NCBI GenBank assembly: GCA_945833725.1
Contig: CAMAFU010000018.1
Coordinates: forward strand, 1 to 16,408
Source of the DNA: an uncultured Treponema sp.
Lineage (GTDB): Bacteria; Spirochaetota; Spirochaetia; Treponematales; Treponemataceae
Direction: 5' to 3'
Length of the DNA stretch: 16,408 nt
Shown here: piece after piece, positions 7,546 to 15,345 of the stretch
Layout of the letters: every line of letters starts with the position of its first letter
Position numbering within the stretch: position 1 is the first letter of the stretch
Program-made: the position numbers and the translations under genes
Notes under the pieces: generated by a model
Database searches by the model: none
What the model was told of the DNA's origin: nothing
What the model saw: only the letters and a program-made list of their open reading frames with translations

Positions 7546-7595
7546 TTGCCACAATTTCATCAAACTTTTATAATAAAACCCATGCGATTAGGAGG
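7546..7595 (+). promoter_or_regulatory. Sigma-70 promoter and ribosome binding site of the eamA-kduI cluster
   Basis: TTGCCA (7546-7551), an exact 17-nt spacer and a consensus TATAAT (7569-7574) predict a start near 7581. GGAGG at 7591-7595 sits six nt before the ATG at 7602. This is the best conventional promoter in the window. It rules out the longer frame that would begin at 7482. Confidence 0.7.
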
Positions 7596-7601
7596 CTTTT
7601 T

Positions 7602-8015
7602 ATGTGGCTTTTATTTGCAGTTTTATCTTCAATATTTGCAGCGGCAACATCAATTCTGGCAAAATGCGGAATTTCTGGAATAAATTCAAATCTTGCAACG
7701 GCAATAAGAACAGTTGTGGTACTTGCCATGTCTTGGATTGTTGTTTTTGTTACAAAAACGGACTGCAACTTCAGCAGCATTTCAAGAAAAAACTGGCTTT
7801 TTTTAATTTTATCCGGTTTAAGTACTGGTCTTTCCTGGCTTTGCTATTACAGGGCAATTCAGGCTGGAAAGGTTTCAAAAGTTGTTGCCGTCGATAAGTT
7901 TTCAATTATTCTTACAATGATTTTTGCCGCTGTTTTTCTTCATGAACAGTTCACCGTAAAATCTACTCTGGGCTGTCTGATGATTGCAGCCGGCACTTTG
8001 CTGATGGTTATGTAA
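7602..8015 (+). CDS. Single-domain EamA family transporter
   Basis: The ATG at 7602 is preceded by GGAGG at ideal spacing; an upstream in-frame start at 7482 overlaps the promoter and is rejected. The 137-aa product has four to five hydrophobic segments and one EamA domain. Typical elements are the LSTGLSWLCYYRAIQAGKVS stretch, VDKFSIILTMIFAAVFLHEQFT, and a final helix. Full EamA proteins carry two such domains, so this one should work as a dimer in the inner membrane, exporting or importing a small metabolite. The substrate is unknown. It is the first gene of a plus-strand cluster that reaches kduI. Confidence 0.85.
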   Translation: MWLLFAVLSSIFAAATSILAKCGISGINSNLATAIRTVVVLAMSWIVVFVTKTDCNFSSISRKNWLFLILSGLSTGLSWLCYYRAIQAGKVSKVVAVDKFSIILTMIFAAVFLHEQFTVKSTLGCLMIAAGTLLMVM

Positions 8016-8034
8016 TTCTTTAAGGAAAATTAAA

Positions 8035-8511
8035 TTGAAAATCCAGTTACCGTTAATTTTTATTGTTTTATTTTCTCCCGTTGTATTTTCAGGATGCAAA
8101 GCAAAAACACTTCAAAAAAGTCAGGAGTCTTTATCTGAACAGGAAATTTCTTCATCATCTCAACCTAAGGAACATTCAAAACTTGACTTTGACTTAACAA
8201 AAATGGGGGCAAACCTTGTTTATGCTCAGGTTTTTAACATGATGCTTCAACCAGAAGACTACGCAGGAAAAGTTTTCCGCCTTAAAGGAAATTTTGCCTG
8301 TTACAAAACAGACAAAGGCGATGTTTTTGCAGTTGTAATTGCCGATGCCCTTGCCTGCTGCCAGCAGGGAATTGAATTCAAATACAATTTTACGAAAAAT
8401 CAGCCTTTACAAAACCAGATGATAGAAGTTACAGGAAAATATACTGTCGAAACTTCCAGCGACGGAATTGTAAGAGCTTTTGTTGTTGCCGACAAAATAG
8501 ACCTTTTGTAA
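8035..8511 (+). CDS. Lipoprotein with a CC-x2-GIEF motif
   Basis: This 158-aa protein begins at TTG (8035), behind AAGGA at about eight nt. It has a hydrophobic signal and a lipobox F-S-G-C with the lipidated cysteine at 21. A polar linker rich in S, Q and E (22-50) leads to a compact domain (about 60-158). That domain looks like an OB-type barrel: DYAGKVFRLKGNF, then ADALACCQQGIEF (C108 and C109), then a GKYTVE strand and a VVADKIDLL end. The paired cysteines recall the DUF1980/YcgQ (TIGR03943) group, where they may bind metal; I hold this loosely. It follows eamA by 19 nt and is probably co-transcribed. Confidence 0.75.
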   Translation: MKIQLPLIFIVLFSPVVFSGCKAKTLQKSQESLSEQEISSSSQPKEHSKLDFDLTKMGANLVYAQVFNMMLQPEDYAGKVFRLKGNFACYKTDKGDVFAVVIADALACCQQGIEFKYNFTKNQPLQNQMIEVTGKYTVETSSDGIVRAFVVADKIDLL

Positions 8512-8530
8512 AAAAGTTAAATTTCCGGCA

Positions 8531-8566
8531 TTGAAAAATTTTATTTTATAGGGGTAAAATACAGGC
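8531..8566 (+). promoter_or_regulatory. Possible internal promoter, leaderless type, for the 8567 gene
   Basis: TTGAAA (8531-8536), an 18-nt spacer and TAAAAT (8555-8560) lie six nt before the ATG at 8567. An AGGGG at 8550-8554 is 12 nt from the ATG, too far for a typical ribosome binding site, so a leaderless message is plausible. Confidence 0.4.
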
Positions 8567-8863
8567 ATGAAAAAACTTTTTCTCATCACTTTTTTATTTT
8601 CATCACTTTTTTTCTCTGCTTTTTCTTCAGGAAAGGGCGATTGCAGCGATGAACCGCAAATTCTTGGCGAAGTTACGGAAGAACAGATTGAAGAAAGCGA
8701 ACCTTCCGTTCCTGATGCAACTGCAACTGCTCAGGAAGTTGGAGAAGCCATGGGAAAAGCCGCAAAAAAAATCTCCAACAAGGCATCGGAAATAGGCAAA
8801 GAACTGGAAAAACAGGCAAAAGCCTTTGGAAAAAGTTTCAGCGATGCCTTCAAAGAAGAATAA
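8567..8863 (+). CDS. Small secreted helical protein
   Basis: I do not recognise a family. This 98-aa protein has a strong Sec signal peptide (MKKLFLITFLFSSLFFSAFS, probably cleaved after about residue 21). An acidic linker (28-55) follows, then an amphipathic helix (about 57-95) with alternating A/G and K/E residues, for example GKAAKKISNKASEIGKELEK. That helix could coat a membrane or form a coiled coil. The mature protein should be periplasmic or secreted. It lies between the lipoprotein and kduI. A leaderless-type promoter directly precedes it, so it may be expressed on its own as well as from the cluster. Confidence 0.65.
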   Translation: MKKLFLITFLFSSLFFSAFSSGKGDCSDEPQILGEVTEEQIEESEPSVPDATATAQEVGEAMGKAAKKISNKASEIGKELEKQAKAFGKSFSDAFKEE

Positions 8864-8911
8864 ATTTAGTCTGCGTTGCAGGCTTTTATCATAAAAATAA
8901 AGGACAAAAAA

Positions 8912-9754
8912 ATGGATATTCGCTATTCAACAGGAAAAGAACCATTCAAAAGAATGACAACAGACGAAATCAGAAAAGAATTTCTTATTTCAAACATTTT
9001 TATTAAAAATGATGTTTCGGCAGTTTACAGCCACATCGACAGAATCGTTACTCTTGGAGCAATGCCTGTAGACAAAAAAATCAAACTGGACAAAAACATT
9101 GATGCCATGAAAGACTTTGGCGTAGATTTTTTCCTTCAGCGGCGGGAACTGGGCATGATTAACATTGGCGGCGACGGAATTGTAGTTGCCGACGGTACAG
9201 AATATCATGTAAAACATTACGATGCCCTTTATCTTGGAGCCGGCACAAAAGATGTTACTCTGGAAAGTGCCGACAAAAAAAATCCTGCTAAATTCTATAT
9301 GAATTCAACTCCTGCTCACTGTTCCTATCCTTCAAGAATAATTACTTACGAACAGGCAAATCATGTTCATTTAGGAAGTGCTGAAGAAATTAACGACAGA
9401 ACAATAAATCAGTACATTCATCCAGATATTCTCGAAACATGCCAGCTTTCTATGGGAATGACTCACCTTGAATCTGGTTCTGCATGGAACACAATGCCTG
9501 CTCATACTCACGAACGCCGAATGGAAGTTTATTTCTATTTCGATTTCCCTGAAGACGACATTGTTTTCCACATTATGGGAGAACCGCAGGAAACTCGGCA
9601 TATAGTTCTTCATAACGAAGAAGCCGTTATAAATCCTTCCTGGTCAATTCATTCTGGCTTTGGAACAAGAAACTACACTTTCATTTGGTCTATGGGTGGC
9701 GAAAACAGAACTTACACCGATCAGGACTGGATAAAAACACCTGATTTGCGCTAA
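8912..9754 (+). CDS. kduI: 5-keto-4-deoxyuronate isomerase (4-deoxy-L-threo-5-hexosulose-uronate ketol-isomerase)
   Basis: This 280-aa protein matches E. coli KduI (278 aa) along its whole length: VYSHIDRI, RRELGMINIGG, LETCQLSMG, NTMPAHTHERRMEVYFYF, GEPQETRHIV and SWSIHSGFGT. The zinc ligands appear as H198, H200, E205 and H247. The enzyme converts the unsaturated-uronate product 5-dehydro-4-deoxy-D-glucuronate to 3-deoxy-D-glycero-2,5-hexodiulosonate in pectin and uronan breakdown, in the cytoplasm. I choose the ATG at 8912 because AAAGGA precedes it and the family begins with MD; an earlier TTG at 8876 is rejected. It is the last gene before a strong terminator. No other pectin-pathway gene lies in the window. 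Confidence 0.95.
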   Translation: MDIRYSTGKEPFKRMTTDEIRKEFLISNIFIKNDVSAVYSHIDRIVTLGAMPVDKKIKLDKNIDAMKDFGVDFFLQRRELGMINIGGDGIVVADGTEYHVKHYDALYLGAGTKDVTLESADKKNPAKFYMNSTPAHCSYPSRIITYEQANHVHLGSAEEINDRTINQYIHPDILETCQLSMGMTHLESGSAWNTMPAHTHERRMEVYFYFDFPEDDIVFHIMGEPQETRHIVLHNEEAVINPSWSIHSGFGTRNYTFIWSMGGENRTYTDQDWIKTPDLR

Positions 9755-9770
9755 GGGATTTAGAATTTTT

Positions 9771-9807
9771 AAAACGGGACTGTAAATTTCAACAGCCCCG
9801 TTTTTTT
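9771..9807 (+). terminator. Intrinsic terminator after kduI
   Basis: AAAACGGG (9771-9778) pairs with CCCGTTTT (9797-9804). A single mismatch then separates an inner CTGT/ACAG stem around an 8-nt loop, and the hairpin ends in a run of seven T. It closes the 7602-9754 cluster. Confidence 0.9.
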
Positions 9808-9820
9808 ATGAAATAAAATG

Positions 9821-9836
9821 TGATATACTTTTTTTT
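9821..9836 (+). promoter_or_regulatory. Extended -10 promoter of the GH43 gene, leaderless type
   Basis: TG-A-TATACT (9821-9829) is an extended -10 box. Only a run of T separates it from the ATG at 9837, and there is no Shine-Dalgarno sequence. The position predicts a transcript starting at or within a few nt of the start codon. The minus-strand gene at 13118 has nearly the same arrangement. Confidence 0.5.
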
Positions 9837-11396
9837 ATGTACACGAATCCTGTTATTTTCTGTGATTATTCCGATCCCGATGTTATTTATGCCAACGGCA
9901 CTTACTTTCTAGTTGCCTCCAGTTTTAATTTTACTCCAGGACTTCCTATTCTCGCTTCGAAAAATCTTGTCAACTGGAAACTGGTCAATTACGCTTTAGA
10001 AAACATTCCCGCTTCCAGATTTGCCTATCCTCAGAATTCTCAGGGAATTTGGGCTCCTTCTTTCTGCCACCACAACGGAAAATATTACATTATTGTAGGC
10101 ATGCCCGACGAAGGAATTTTTATTACGGAATCCGACAATATCCTTGGAACATGGAGCCAGATGAAGCAGGTTCACACTTCCAAAGGCTTTATAGATCCCT
10201 GTCTTTTTTGGGATGACGACGGAAAAGCATACATAATTCACGCTTACGCAAAAAGTCGCTGCGGTTTTAACAGCCGCATAGGAATTCTGGATTTTGATGA
10301 AAAAACTTTTAGGACTACAGGTGAAGACAGAATCATCTATGACGGTACACAAACTCAACCAACAATAGAAGGCCCGAAAGTCTACAAGCGTAACGGCTGG
10401 TACTACATTTTTGCCCCTGCCGGCGGTGTTTCTGAAGGCTGGCAAACCGTTCTCCGCTCAAAAAATATAGAAGGCCCCTACGAAGAAAAAATAGTTCTTC
10501 ACGAAGGAAAATCCGGCATAAACGGTCCTCATCAAGGAGCTCTTGTTGAAACGCCTTTTGGTGAAAACTGGTTCATACACTTTCAGGAACGGGGAATTTT
10601 CGGAAGAATTGTTCACCTTCAGCCTGTAAAATGGAAAGATGACTGGCCGTTAATCGGCACTGCCGTAAAAACAGGAATTATGCCAGGCGAACCGGTATTG
10701 CGTTATAAATCTCCAAAATACAAAAAAAACAGATCAGAAAATATCGTTACAAAAGCAGTCCGGGCTTTCGACGGGGCTTGTTTAGACTGGCAGTGGAATG
10801 CAAATCACGATGAAAGTTTCGGAAAAATTTACGGATTTCCAGACAGCAATGTAGAATCCTTCAAACTGAAAGTTTTAAATGTATCCAGCTATTCAAAGCA
10901 AAATTTTCCTGTTTTATGGAATTCTTCCAATGTTCTTACCCAAAAAATTCAATCGCCAAATTTTTATTTCAGCGGAAATATAGAAGTTTCCTCGCTGCCT
11001 TGTTACTGCCGGGCAGGAATTATTTTTGCCGGCGATGAATATGCCTCTGTTGCCATTGAGCGCACCGCCGAAGGATACGATTTAGTCTACTTAAAATCAA
11101 AAAATGTGGATTTAACAGATATTATCCGGGAAGAAACAGAAATCGAGCGGATTCACCTATCCATTCAAAATCCGTCGCAATGTATAAAGTTCAAGCTGGA
11201 GTTTTTTCCGTTCAGCGAATTTTCTGGAACATCCCAATTCACCATAAAAACCGGCACCATACTCAACAGATTCCGCTGGAAGTCAGACTTTTTTACCACA
11301 GAAAACGGACACTGGGTAGGCGGCAGGTTTGGAGTATACGCAATCGGAAACACAGATGGCAGCGTTCTTTTTTACAACATAAAAGTTCGGAACTAA
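9837..11396 (+). CDS. Glycoside hydrolase family 43 (beta-xylosidase / alpha-L-arabinofuranosidase type)
   Basis: This 519-aa protein opens with NPVIFCDYSDPDV, the start of the GH43 five-bladed propeller. The three catalytic acids are visible: D13 (base) in SDPDV, D120 in GFIDPCLFWDDDG and E178 (acid) in TIEGPKVYKRNGWYYI. A C-terminal beta-sandwich (about 310-519) ends in GRFGVYAIGNTDGSVLFYN, as in GH43 xylosidases with a concanavalin-like domain. It removes xylose or arabinose from plant oligosaccharides; the sugar cannot be fixed by eye. There is no signal peptide, so it should work on imported oligosaccharides. Its stop codon lies 3 bp from that of the convergent Wzi-like gene. Confidence 0.9.
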   Translation: MYTNPVIFCDYSDPDVIYANGTYFLVASSFNFTPGLPILASKNLVNWKLVNYALENIPASRFAYPQNSQGIWAPSFCHHNGKYYIIVGMPDEGIFITESDNILGTWSQMKQVHTSKGFIDPCLFWDDDGKAYIIHAYAKSRCGFNSRIGILDFDEKTFRTTGEDRIIYDGTQTQPTIEGPKVYKRNGWYYIFAPAGGVSEGWQTVLRSKNIEGPYEEKIVLHEGKSGINGPHQGALVETPFGENWFIHFQERGIFGRIVHLQPVKWKDDWPLIGTAVKTGIMPGEPVLRYKSPKYKKNRSENIVTKAVRAFDGACLDWQWNANHDESFGKIYGFPDSNVESFKLKVLNVSSYSKQNFPVLWNSSNVLTQKIQSPNFYFSGNIEVSSLPCYCRAGIIFAGDEYASVAIERTAEGYDLVYLKSKNVDLTDIIREETEIERIHLSIQNPSQCIKFKLEFFPFSEFSGTSQFTIKTGTILNRFRWKSDFFTTENGHWVGGRFGVYAIGNTDGSVLFYNIKVRN

Positions 11397-11399
11397 AAT

Positions 11400-13118
11400 T
11401 TACATAATCTGATGTTTCAGTTTCAGCGTAAAGCGGAAATTATTCCAGTAAACATAATCTTCCCTGTGAACAGCATTGTCGAAATGAGGGTTTATTATAA
11501 GGTTGTAAAGAAAACCACCAGTACACGAAAACTTTTTTGTTATAAACCACATAGATTCCGCCCCAACAAAAAAGTTTGCCTTAAATGCAGAATAGTTTTC
11601 GTAGCCAAAATTCGGGTTTTCGCTGTTGCTCGGTGTTTGGTCTACAAATTTATTGAAAATAAATCCGTTGTCGGGATTATTTCTTCCAATAATAAATTTG
11701 TCGTAGCCGTGAGGTGAATAAACTTTAAACGAAAGAATCTGACTGTTTCCGCCGTAACCAATGCCGGAACCAAGATACTGCCCTCTGTTTGTTTTTCCCT
11801 GAATAATCTGGCCGTGGCTTCCAAAATTGTAATTTGAACCGGCCCACATCTGATAATCCTGCGAAGGTTCAAAATTATTCCATTCAAAAGAAATAACGCC
11901 GTGAATTTTTTTAGGCTCTGATATTTGAATTGATTTTTTAAGTCCCACAGTATAAATCATAGTGTGAAAAGGATATCGGGCGTATTCGTAAAAATAAAGT
12001 CCGTTACGCAGAAAATCATCTACACCTATTTCGCCGTAAATTTCCAGTCCGACTTTTGGAAAAACCCAGTCAGCCGAAAGAGAAGCAGCCTGATCTTCAC
12101 CTGTATAATTTTTAATGGTATTGCCGGAAAAGAACGGATTAAGATATTTGGAAACCTGCTCTCCCCATTTACTAAAGCAAAGTTTTGTAAAACCGACAGT
12201 AAACCCTTCCAGAAAAGAAGGAGAATAAGAAAAAGTAATGCACGAAAGCATATTTTCATCGTTTTCAGACTTTGAGTCAAAATAATCGCTTTCTGTAAGT
12301 TTGCCGTAAAAAAGCCTGGCTTCTATATCGCCTAAATCCCAGTTCAAAAAAGGAAGAATTATTTTTGTTTTGCGAAGACCAAAATCAAGTTTAGGAAAAG
12401 AAGCAGCATTGTTGGACAGCAAAATAGAATTTTGAACAGAAGGACCAGTCCAAACAGATTGAGTTCCAAAGCCCGCCGTAAAGGAATGAAAATTCCACCG
12501 TATTTCGCAATCCCCCCAGTCAAAAGTCCAGAATGAACTGCTTCCGAAACGCTGGGGAGCATCAATACCATAAGAGCCGTAATGAGAATATTCCCCGTGA
12601 GAAGCCGATTTAGGAGCCATAATTTCAAAATCTTTATTCTGACTAAAAGAAATTTGCGGCTTAAAGGTAAGTTCAAAACCAAAGGCTTCCAGTCTTGCTC
12701 CAGCCGTAAAACTTGCATTGTAACCTCTGCCCTGCCACAAAGCACCGTCGTTTTGACCATAAGGTGCCCTTGAGTTATAGCTTGAAAAATACTCCGGCCC
12801 GTAAATTTTTGCAGAAACTTTTTTAGAAATTCCCCTTAAAAACCAATTTTCCTTTTCGCCAGTAAAATCAGCAATAAAAAAAGGAGAAGAAACATTTTCC
12901 AAAGACCAGGGAAAAGAAAAATCAGCAGAATCCAAATTACAAAAAGACCACCGGCTGTCGCTTAAAGTCCTGTAAAAAAGACTTTCCTTAGAAACAATGC
13001 CGTTTAAGTGCAGAAAATCAAAATAATCTTCTTCCGTAGAACCAACAGCTTCCTGAGAAAAAGTAAGCCCTGCAGCCAAAAAAAATACAGCAAAACCAAA
13101 CGCAATTTTATTTTTCAT
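11400..13118 (-). CDS. Wzi-like capsule assembly outer-membrane protein
   Basis: I begin at the ATG at 13118, which gives a normal Sec signal peptide (MKNKIAFGFAVFFLAAGLTF, cleavage after SQ at about 22). An in-frame TTG at 13148 has no ribosome site. The mature protein (about 550 aa) is a succession of alternating aromatic/polar strands with many tyrosines, as in an outer-membrane beta-barrel. Segments such as FTAGFGTQSVWTGPSVQNSI and NFGSHGQ resemble the Wzi family, whose E. coli member helps attach capsule to the cell surface. In a spirochaete it may bind other surface glycans. No Shine-Dalgarno sequence is present; the start is of the leaderless type. Confidence 0.75.
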   Translation of the reverse strand: MKNKIAFGFAVFFLAAGLTFSQEAVGSTEEDYFDFLHLNGIVSKESLFYRTLSDSRWSFCNLDSADFSFPWSLENVSSPFFIADFTGEKENWFLRGISKKVSAKIYGPEYFSSYNSRAPYGQNDGALWQGRGYNASFTAGARLEAFGFELTFKPQISFSQNKDFEIMAPKSASHGEYSHYGSYGIDAPQRFGSSSFWTFDWGDCEIRWNFHSFTAGFGTQSVWTGPSVQNSILLSNNAASFPKLDFGLRKTKIILPFLNWDLGDIEARLFYGKLTESDYFDSKSENDENMLSCITFSYSPSFLEGFTVGFTKLCFSKWGEQVSKYLNPFFSGNTIKNYTGEDQAASLSADWVFPKVGLEIYGEIGVDDFLRNGLYFYEYARYPFHTMIYTVGLKKSIQISEPKKIHGVISFEWNNFEPSQDYQMWAGSNYNFGSHGQIIQGKTNRGQYLGSGIGYGGNSQILSFKVYSPHGYDKFIIGRNNPDNGFIFNKFVDQTPSNSENPNFGYENYSAFKANFFVGAESMWFITKKFSCTGGFLYNLIINPHFDNAVHREDYVYWNNFRFTLKLKHQIM

Positions 13119-13133
13119 AAAAAAAAGATTATC
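13119..13133 (-). promoter_or_regulatory. Extended -10 promoter of the Wzi-like gene, leaderless type
   Basis: On the minus strand TG-A-TAATC is followed by eight T and then the ATG at 13118. This is almost the same string as before the GH43 gene (TG-A-TATAC, eight T, ATG). No ribosome binding site lies between. Confidence 0.45.
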
Positions 13134-13195
13134 AAAAAATATCCGCAAAAACTAGTACAATAGAAGAATAGAAGAATTAAGGCGCGATTCAACTG

Positions 13196-13272
13196 GCAAC
13201 GGGCTTTTCGGGGTTCGGTAACCCTCATTCCTCCGCTACGCTACGGAACGGCTGCGCCGCCCCTACAATCCC
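13196..13272 (-). repeat. GC-rich three-hairpin dispersed repeat, copy 2
   Basis: Read on the minus strand, GGATTGTAG is followed by CGGC-GCA-GCCG (13259-13249), a GTTCC to GGAATG block, GGGTT-ACCG-AACCC (13224-13211) and CGAAAAGCCC. The framing motifs match copy 1 at 297-402. The first stem differs by a compensatory A-T to G-C change, and the third hairpin keeps its place with an unrelated stem and loop. It fills the gap between the methyltransferase and Wzi-like genes; no terminator or protein is seen in this gap. Confidence 0.6.
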
Positions 13273-13300
13273 CCGCGGATGTTTTTCGGTAAAATAAAAA

Positions 13301-14413
13301 TCAACCGGCCTGTTTTTTTAAAATAAAAAGGTACTCACTTACATAAGAAGGCCTGTCTTTTAAATTGCGGCTGCCCCGGAAAGTGTTGTATGGAATTTCT
13401 ACAGTTTTAAGTTCGCCGTATTTTTTAAGCATTAAAGTCATCTGTTCAAAAGTAATGAACCCTTCTGAATTATAGGAAATAATAATAAAGGAAGCGTTAA
13501 GATTTTTTATAATTTCTTCCATTGAAACCATGGCTTTTTTTGCACTGTTAAAAACAGAACGGTTCCAGTCCTGAGTAATGCCGCTTACCCTGCTTATTTC
13601 TACATCAATTTTATTTTTTAAAATTAAATTGAGCATAAAATAATTCGACCCGTAAGGATGCTGATTGTATGGAGGATCAAGGTAAACCAAATCTAAATGA
13701 GGAAGCATAGAAGAAAGTTCCACCGCATCCTTTTGAAAAATTTGTGTTTTACAGCTGAAATTGCTTAATACAGGAAGTTCCAGAGAAATTTTACCAGTAA
13801 TTCTGGAAAGGGCATTTTTTCCGGCAGCACCAAAACAACCGATTCCCGTAGCCTTATCTTTGTAAAAACCTTTAAACACACCGCTTGTATTTACATGAAC
13901 CGATGCCTGAGTAAGGAGAGGAGCCAGAAAAAATTTCTGAAGATGAAGGGGAACATATTCACCAATTAAAAAACGGTATGTATCTATAAGGAGGGCGTTT
14001 TCTCTTGTGTAAAAAACCCTTTCACCAATCAAAATATTTTTATCGTCGGCCGGCGCATAATTTTTACAGATAATTCCAGGATTTTTTTTGCTGCAGGCAG
14101 ATTCTTGTATTTTAGAAAGGAGGGATTTACATGTTTCCAGAGCAAAATCTTCTTTATTTGTAAGGTAGCAGTCGTTAAGCACGCAGGAATAATTTTCCAA
14201 ATCGTTGGCAGCCAAAAAAGAAGAATATTGTTTGAGCATGCGGGCAACAATGCCGGAGCCAGAAAATAAATCGGCACAGGAAAGCTTAGTTTTCTGGAGA
14301 TGTTTCTGAACAAGCAGAACTTCCTTTTCGATGTACCCGAGCAAAGCCCTCTTGTTTCCGATGTAAGTAATAATCTGAGAAGTTAAATATTCCGAATTTT
14401 CAGTAACCGACAT
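13301..14413 (-). CDS. N6-adenine DNA methyltransferase, motif I first (non-Dam type)
   Basis: The start is uncertain. The ATG at 14413 gives 370 aa and begins close to the conserved TYIGNKRALL segment; in-frame ATG (14434) and TTG (14446) codons upstream have no better ribosome site. The AdoMet motif DLFSGSG (residues 48-54) precedes the catalytic DPPY (246-249), the order of alpha-type adenine methyltransferases. YIGNKR in place of the W-x-G-G-K of Dam/DpnM, and NQHPYGSNYFMLN after DPPY, put it with the COG3392-like enzymes. It should transfer a methyl group to adenine N6 in DNA; the target site is unknown. It is the last gene of the restriction-modification operon, 41 nt after the DpnA-like stop. 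Confidence 0.85.
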   Translation of the reverse strand: MSVTENSEYLTSQIITYIGNKRALLGYIEKEVLLVQKHLQKTKLSCADLFSGSGIVARMLKQYSSFLAANDLENYSCVLNDCYLTNKEDFALETCKSLLSKIQESACSKKNPGIICKNYAPADDKNILIGERVFYTRENALLIDTYRFLIGEYVPLHLQKFFLAPLLTQASVHVNTSGVFKGFYKDKATGIGCFGAAGKNALSRITGKISLELPVLSNFSCKTQIFQKDAVELSSMLPHLDLVYLDPPYNQHPYGSNYFMLNLILKNKIDVEISRVSGITQDWNRSVFNSAKKAMVSMEEIIKNLNASFIIISYNSEGFITFEQMTLMLKKYGELKTVEIPYNTFRGSRNLKDRPSYVSEYLFILKKQAG

Positions 14414-14454
14414 AACAAAAACACATCTTACCATTAACAAATTCAAATGTCGAG

Positions 14455-15345
14455 TTAAGTAGCCAGAATAGGTAAGTCTTGTCCAAAATATAAATTTTCT
14501 TCCCGTATTTCCAAAATTTGTTTCAACGGTTTGTCTGAATATTTTATTATTTTTTCACGATATTCACAGCGGATTTTTAAGTCTTTTAATTCTTCCCTGC
14601 GCTGTTTTGACAGTTCCAAAAAGGATTCTTCCTGATCTAAACCTAAAAAACGACGATTAAGTAAACTTGCCGCAATCCCGGTAGTTCCACTTCCAGAAAA
14701 TGGATCAAGAATCCAATCATTTTCTTTTGTTGAAGCAAGAATGATTCTTGCCAACAATGGAAGCGGTTTTTGTGTAGGGTGTTTTCCACAAGATTTTTCC
14801 CATTTTGCAATAGATGGTAAAGTCCAGACATCACGCATCTGAGTTCCACCATTTATTTCTTTCATCAATTCATAGTTAAAATAATGTTTTGCTTTTGGAG
14901 ATTTTTTTGCCCATAGAATAAATTCCGTTGAATGAGTAAAAAATCTGCATGACAAATTTGGAGGAGGGTTGTTTTTTTGCCATGTAATACAATTAAGAAT
15001 CTTATATCCCAATTCTGTCATAGATTGAGCAACAGAGAATATATTATGGAATGTTCCAGAAACCCAGATTGTTCCATTGTCAGTTAGTTTTTCACGACAA
15101 AGAGCAAGCCATTGTTTATTAAAATCATTATCTTTTTCAAATCCCTGAGACTTATCCCAATCACCTTTATTTACAGAAACTTGTTTTCCTGATTGAACAG
15201 AAATTCCGCCATTAGAAAGAAAATATGGCGGATCAGCAAATATCATATCAAACTTGAAATTGATATTTGAAAGGAGCTCTAAACTGTCTCCCTGGGCAAG
15301 AGTAAAATCTAGGTTTTCTGAACGATAGTATGGTTTAATACTCAT
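14455..15345 (-). CDS. dpnA: DpnA-like N6-adenine DNA methyltransferase
   Basis: This 296-aa protein closely follows pneumococcal DpnA. FADPPYFLSNGGIS (DPPY at 38-41) comes first, then KGDWDKS, GTIWVSGTFHNI, ITWQKNNPPPNLSCRFFTHST, KHPTQKP (188-194) and the AdoMet motif DPFSGSGTTG (214-223). DPPY before the AdoMet motif is the beta order. DpnA methylates the adenine of GATC and can act on single-stranded DNA; this protein probably protects GATC against the DpnII-like nuclease upstream. A tail of about 45 residues (250-296) extends past the usual DpnA end. Its ATG overlaps the TGA of the preceding nuclease gene (ATGA at 15345-15342), which suggests translational coupling. Confidence 0.9.
   Translation of the reverse strand: MSIKPYYRSENLDFTLAQGDSLELLSNINFKFDMIFADPPYFLSNGGISVQSGKQVSVNKGDWDKSQGFEKDNDFNKQWLALCREKLTDNGTIWVSGTFHNIFSVAQSMTELGYKILNCITWQKNNPPPNLSCRFFTHSTEFILWAKKSPKAKHYFNYELMKEINGGTQMRDVWTLPSIAKWEKSCGKHPTQKPLPLLARIILASTKENDWILDPFSGSGTTGIAASLLNRRFLGLDQEESFLELSKQRREELKDLKIRCEYREKIIKYSDKPLKQILEIREENLYFGQDLPILAT

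Noticed and set aside
7482..7601. Forty-residue N-terminal extension of the EamA protein
   Set aside because: It overlaps a consensus promoter (TTGCCA-17-TATAAT) and GGAGG marks the ATG at 7602.
9996..10445. 149-codon open frame antisense to the GH43 gene
   Set aside because: It is a shadow of the GH43 coding frame; the GH43 catalytic motifs lie on the plus strand.
12359..12760. 133-codon open frame overlapping the Wzi-like gene on the same strand
   Set aside because: It is an out-of-frame shadow with no start signal, while the Wzi-like frame has a signal peptide and barrel pattern throughout.
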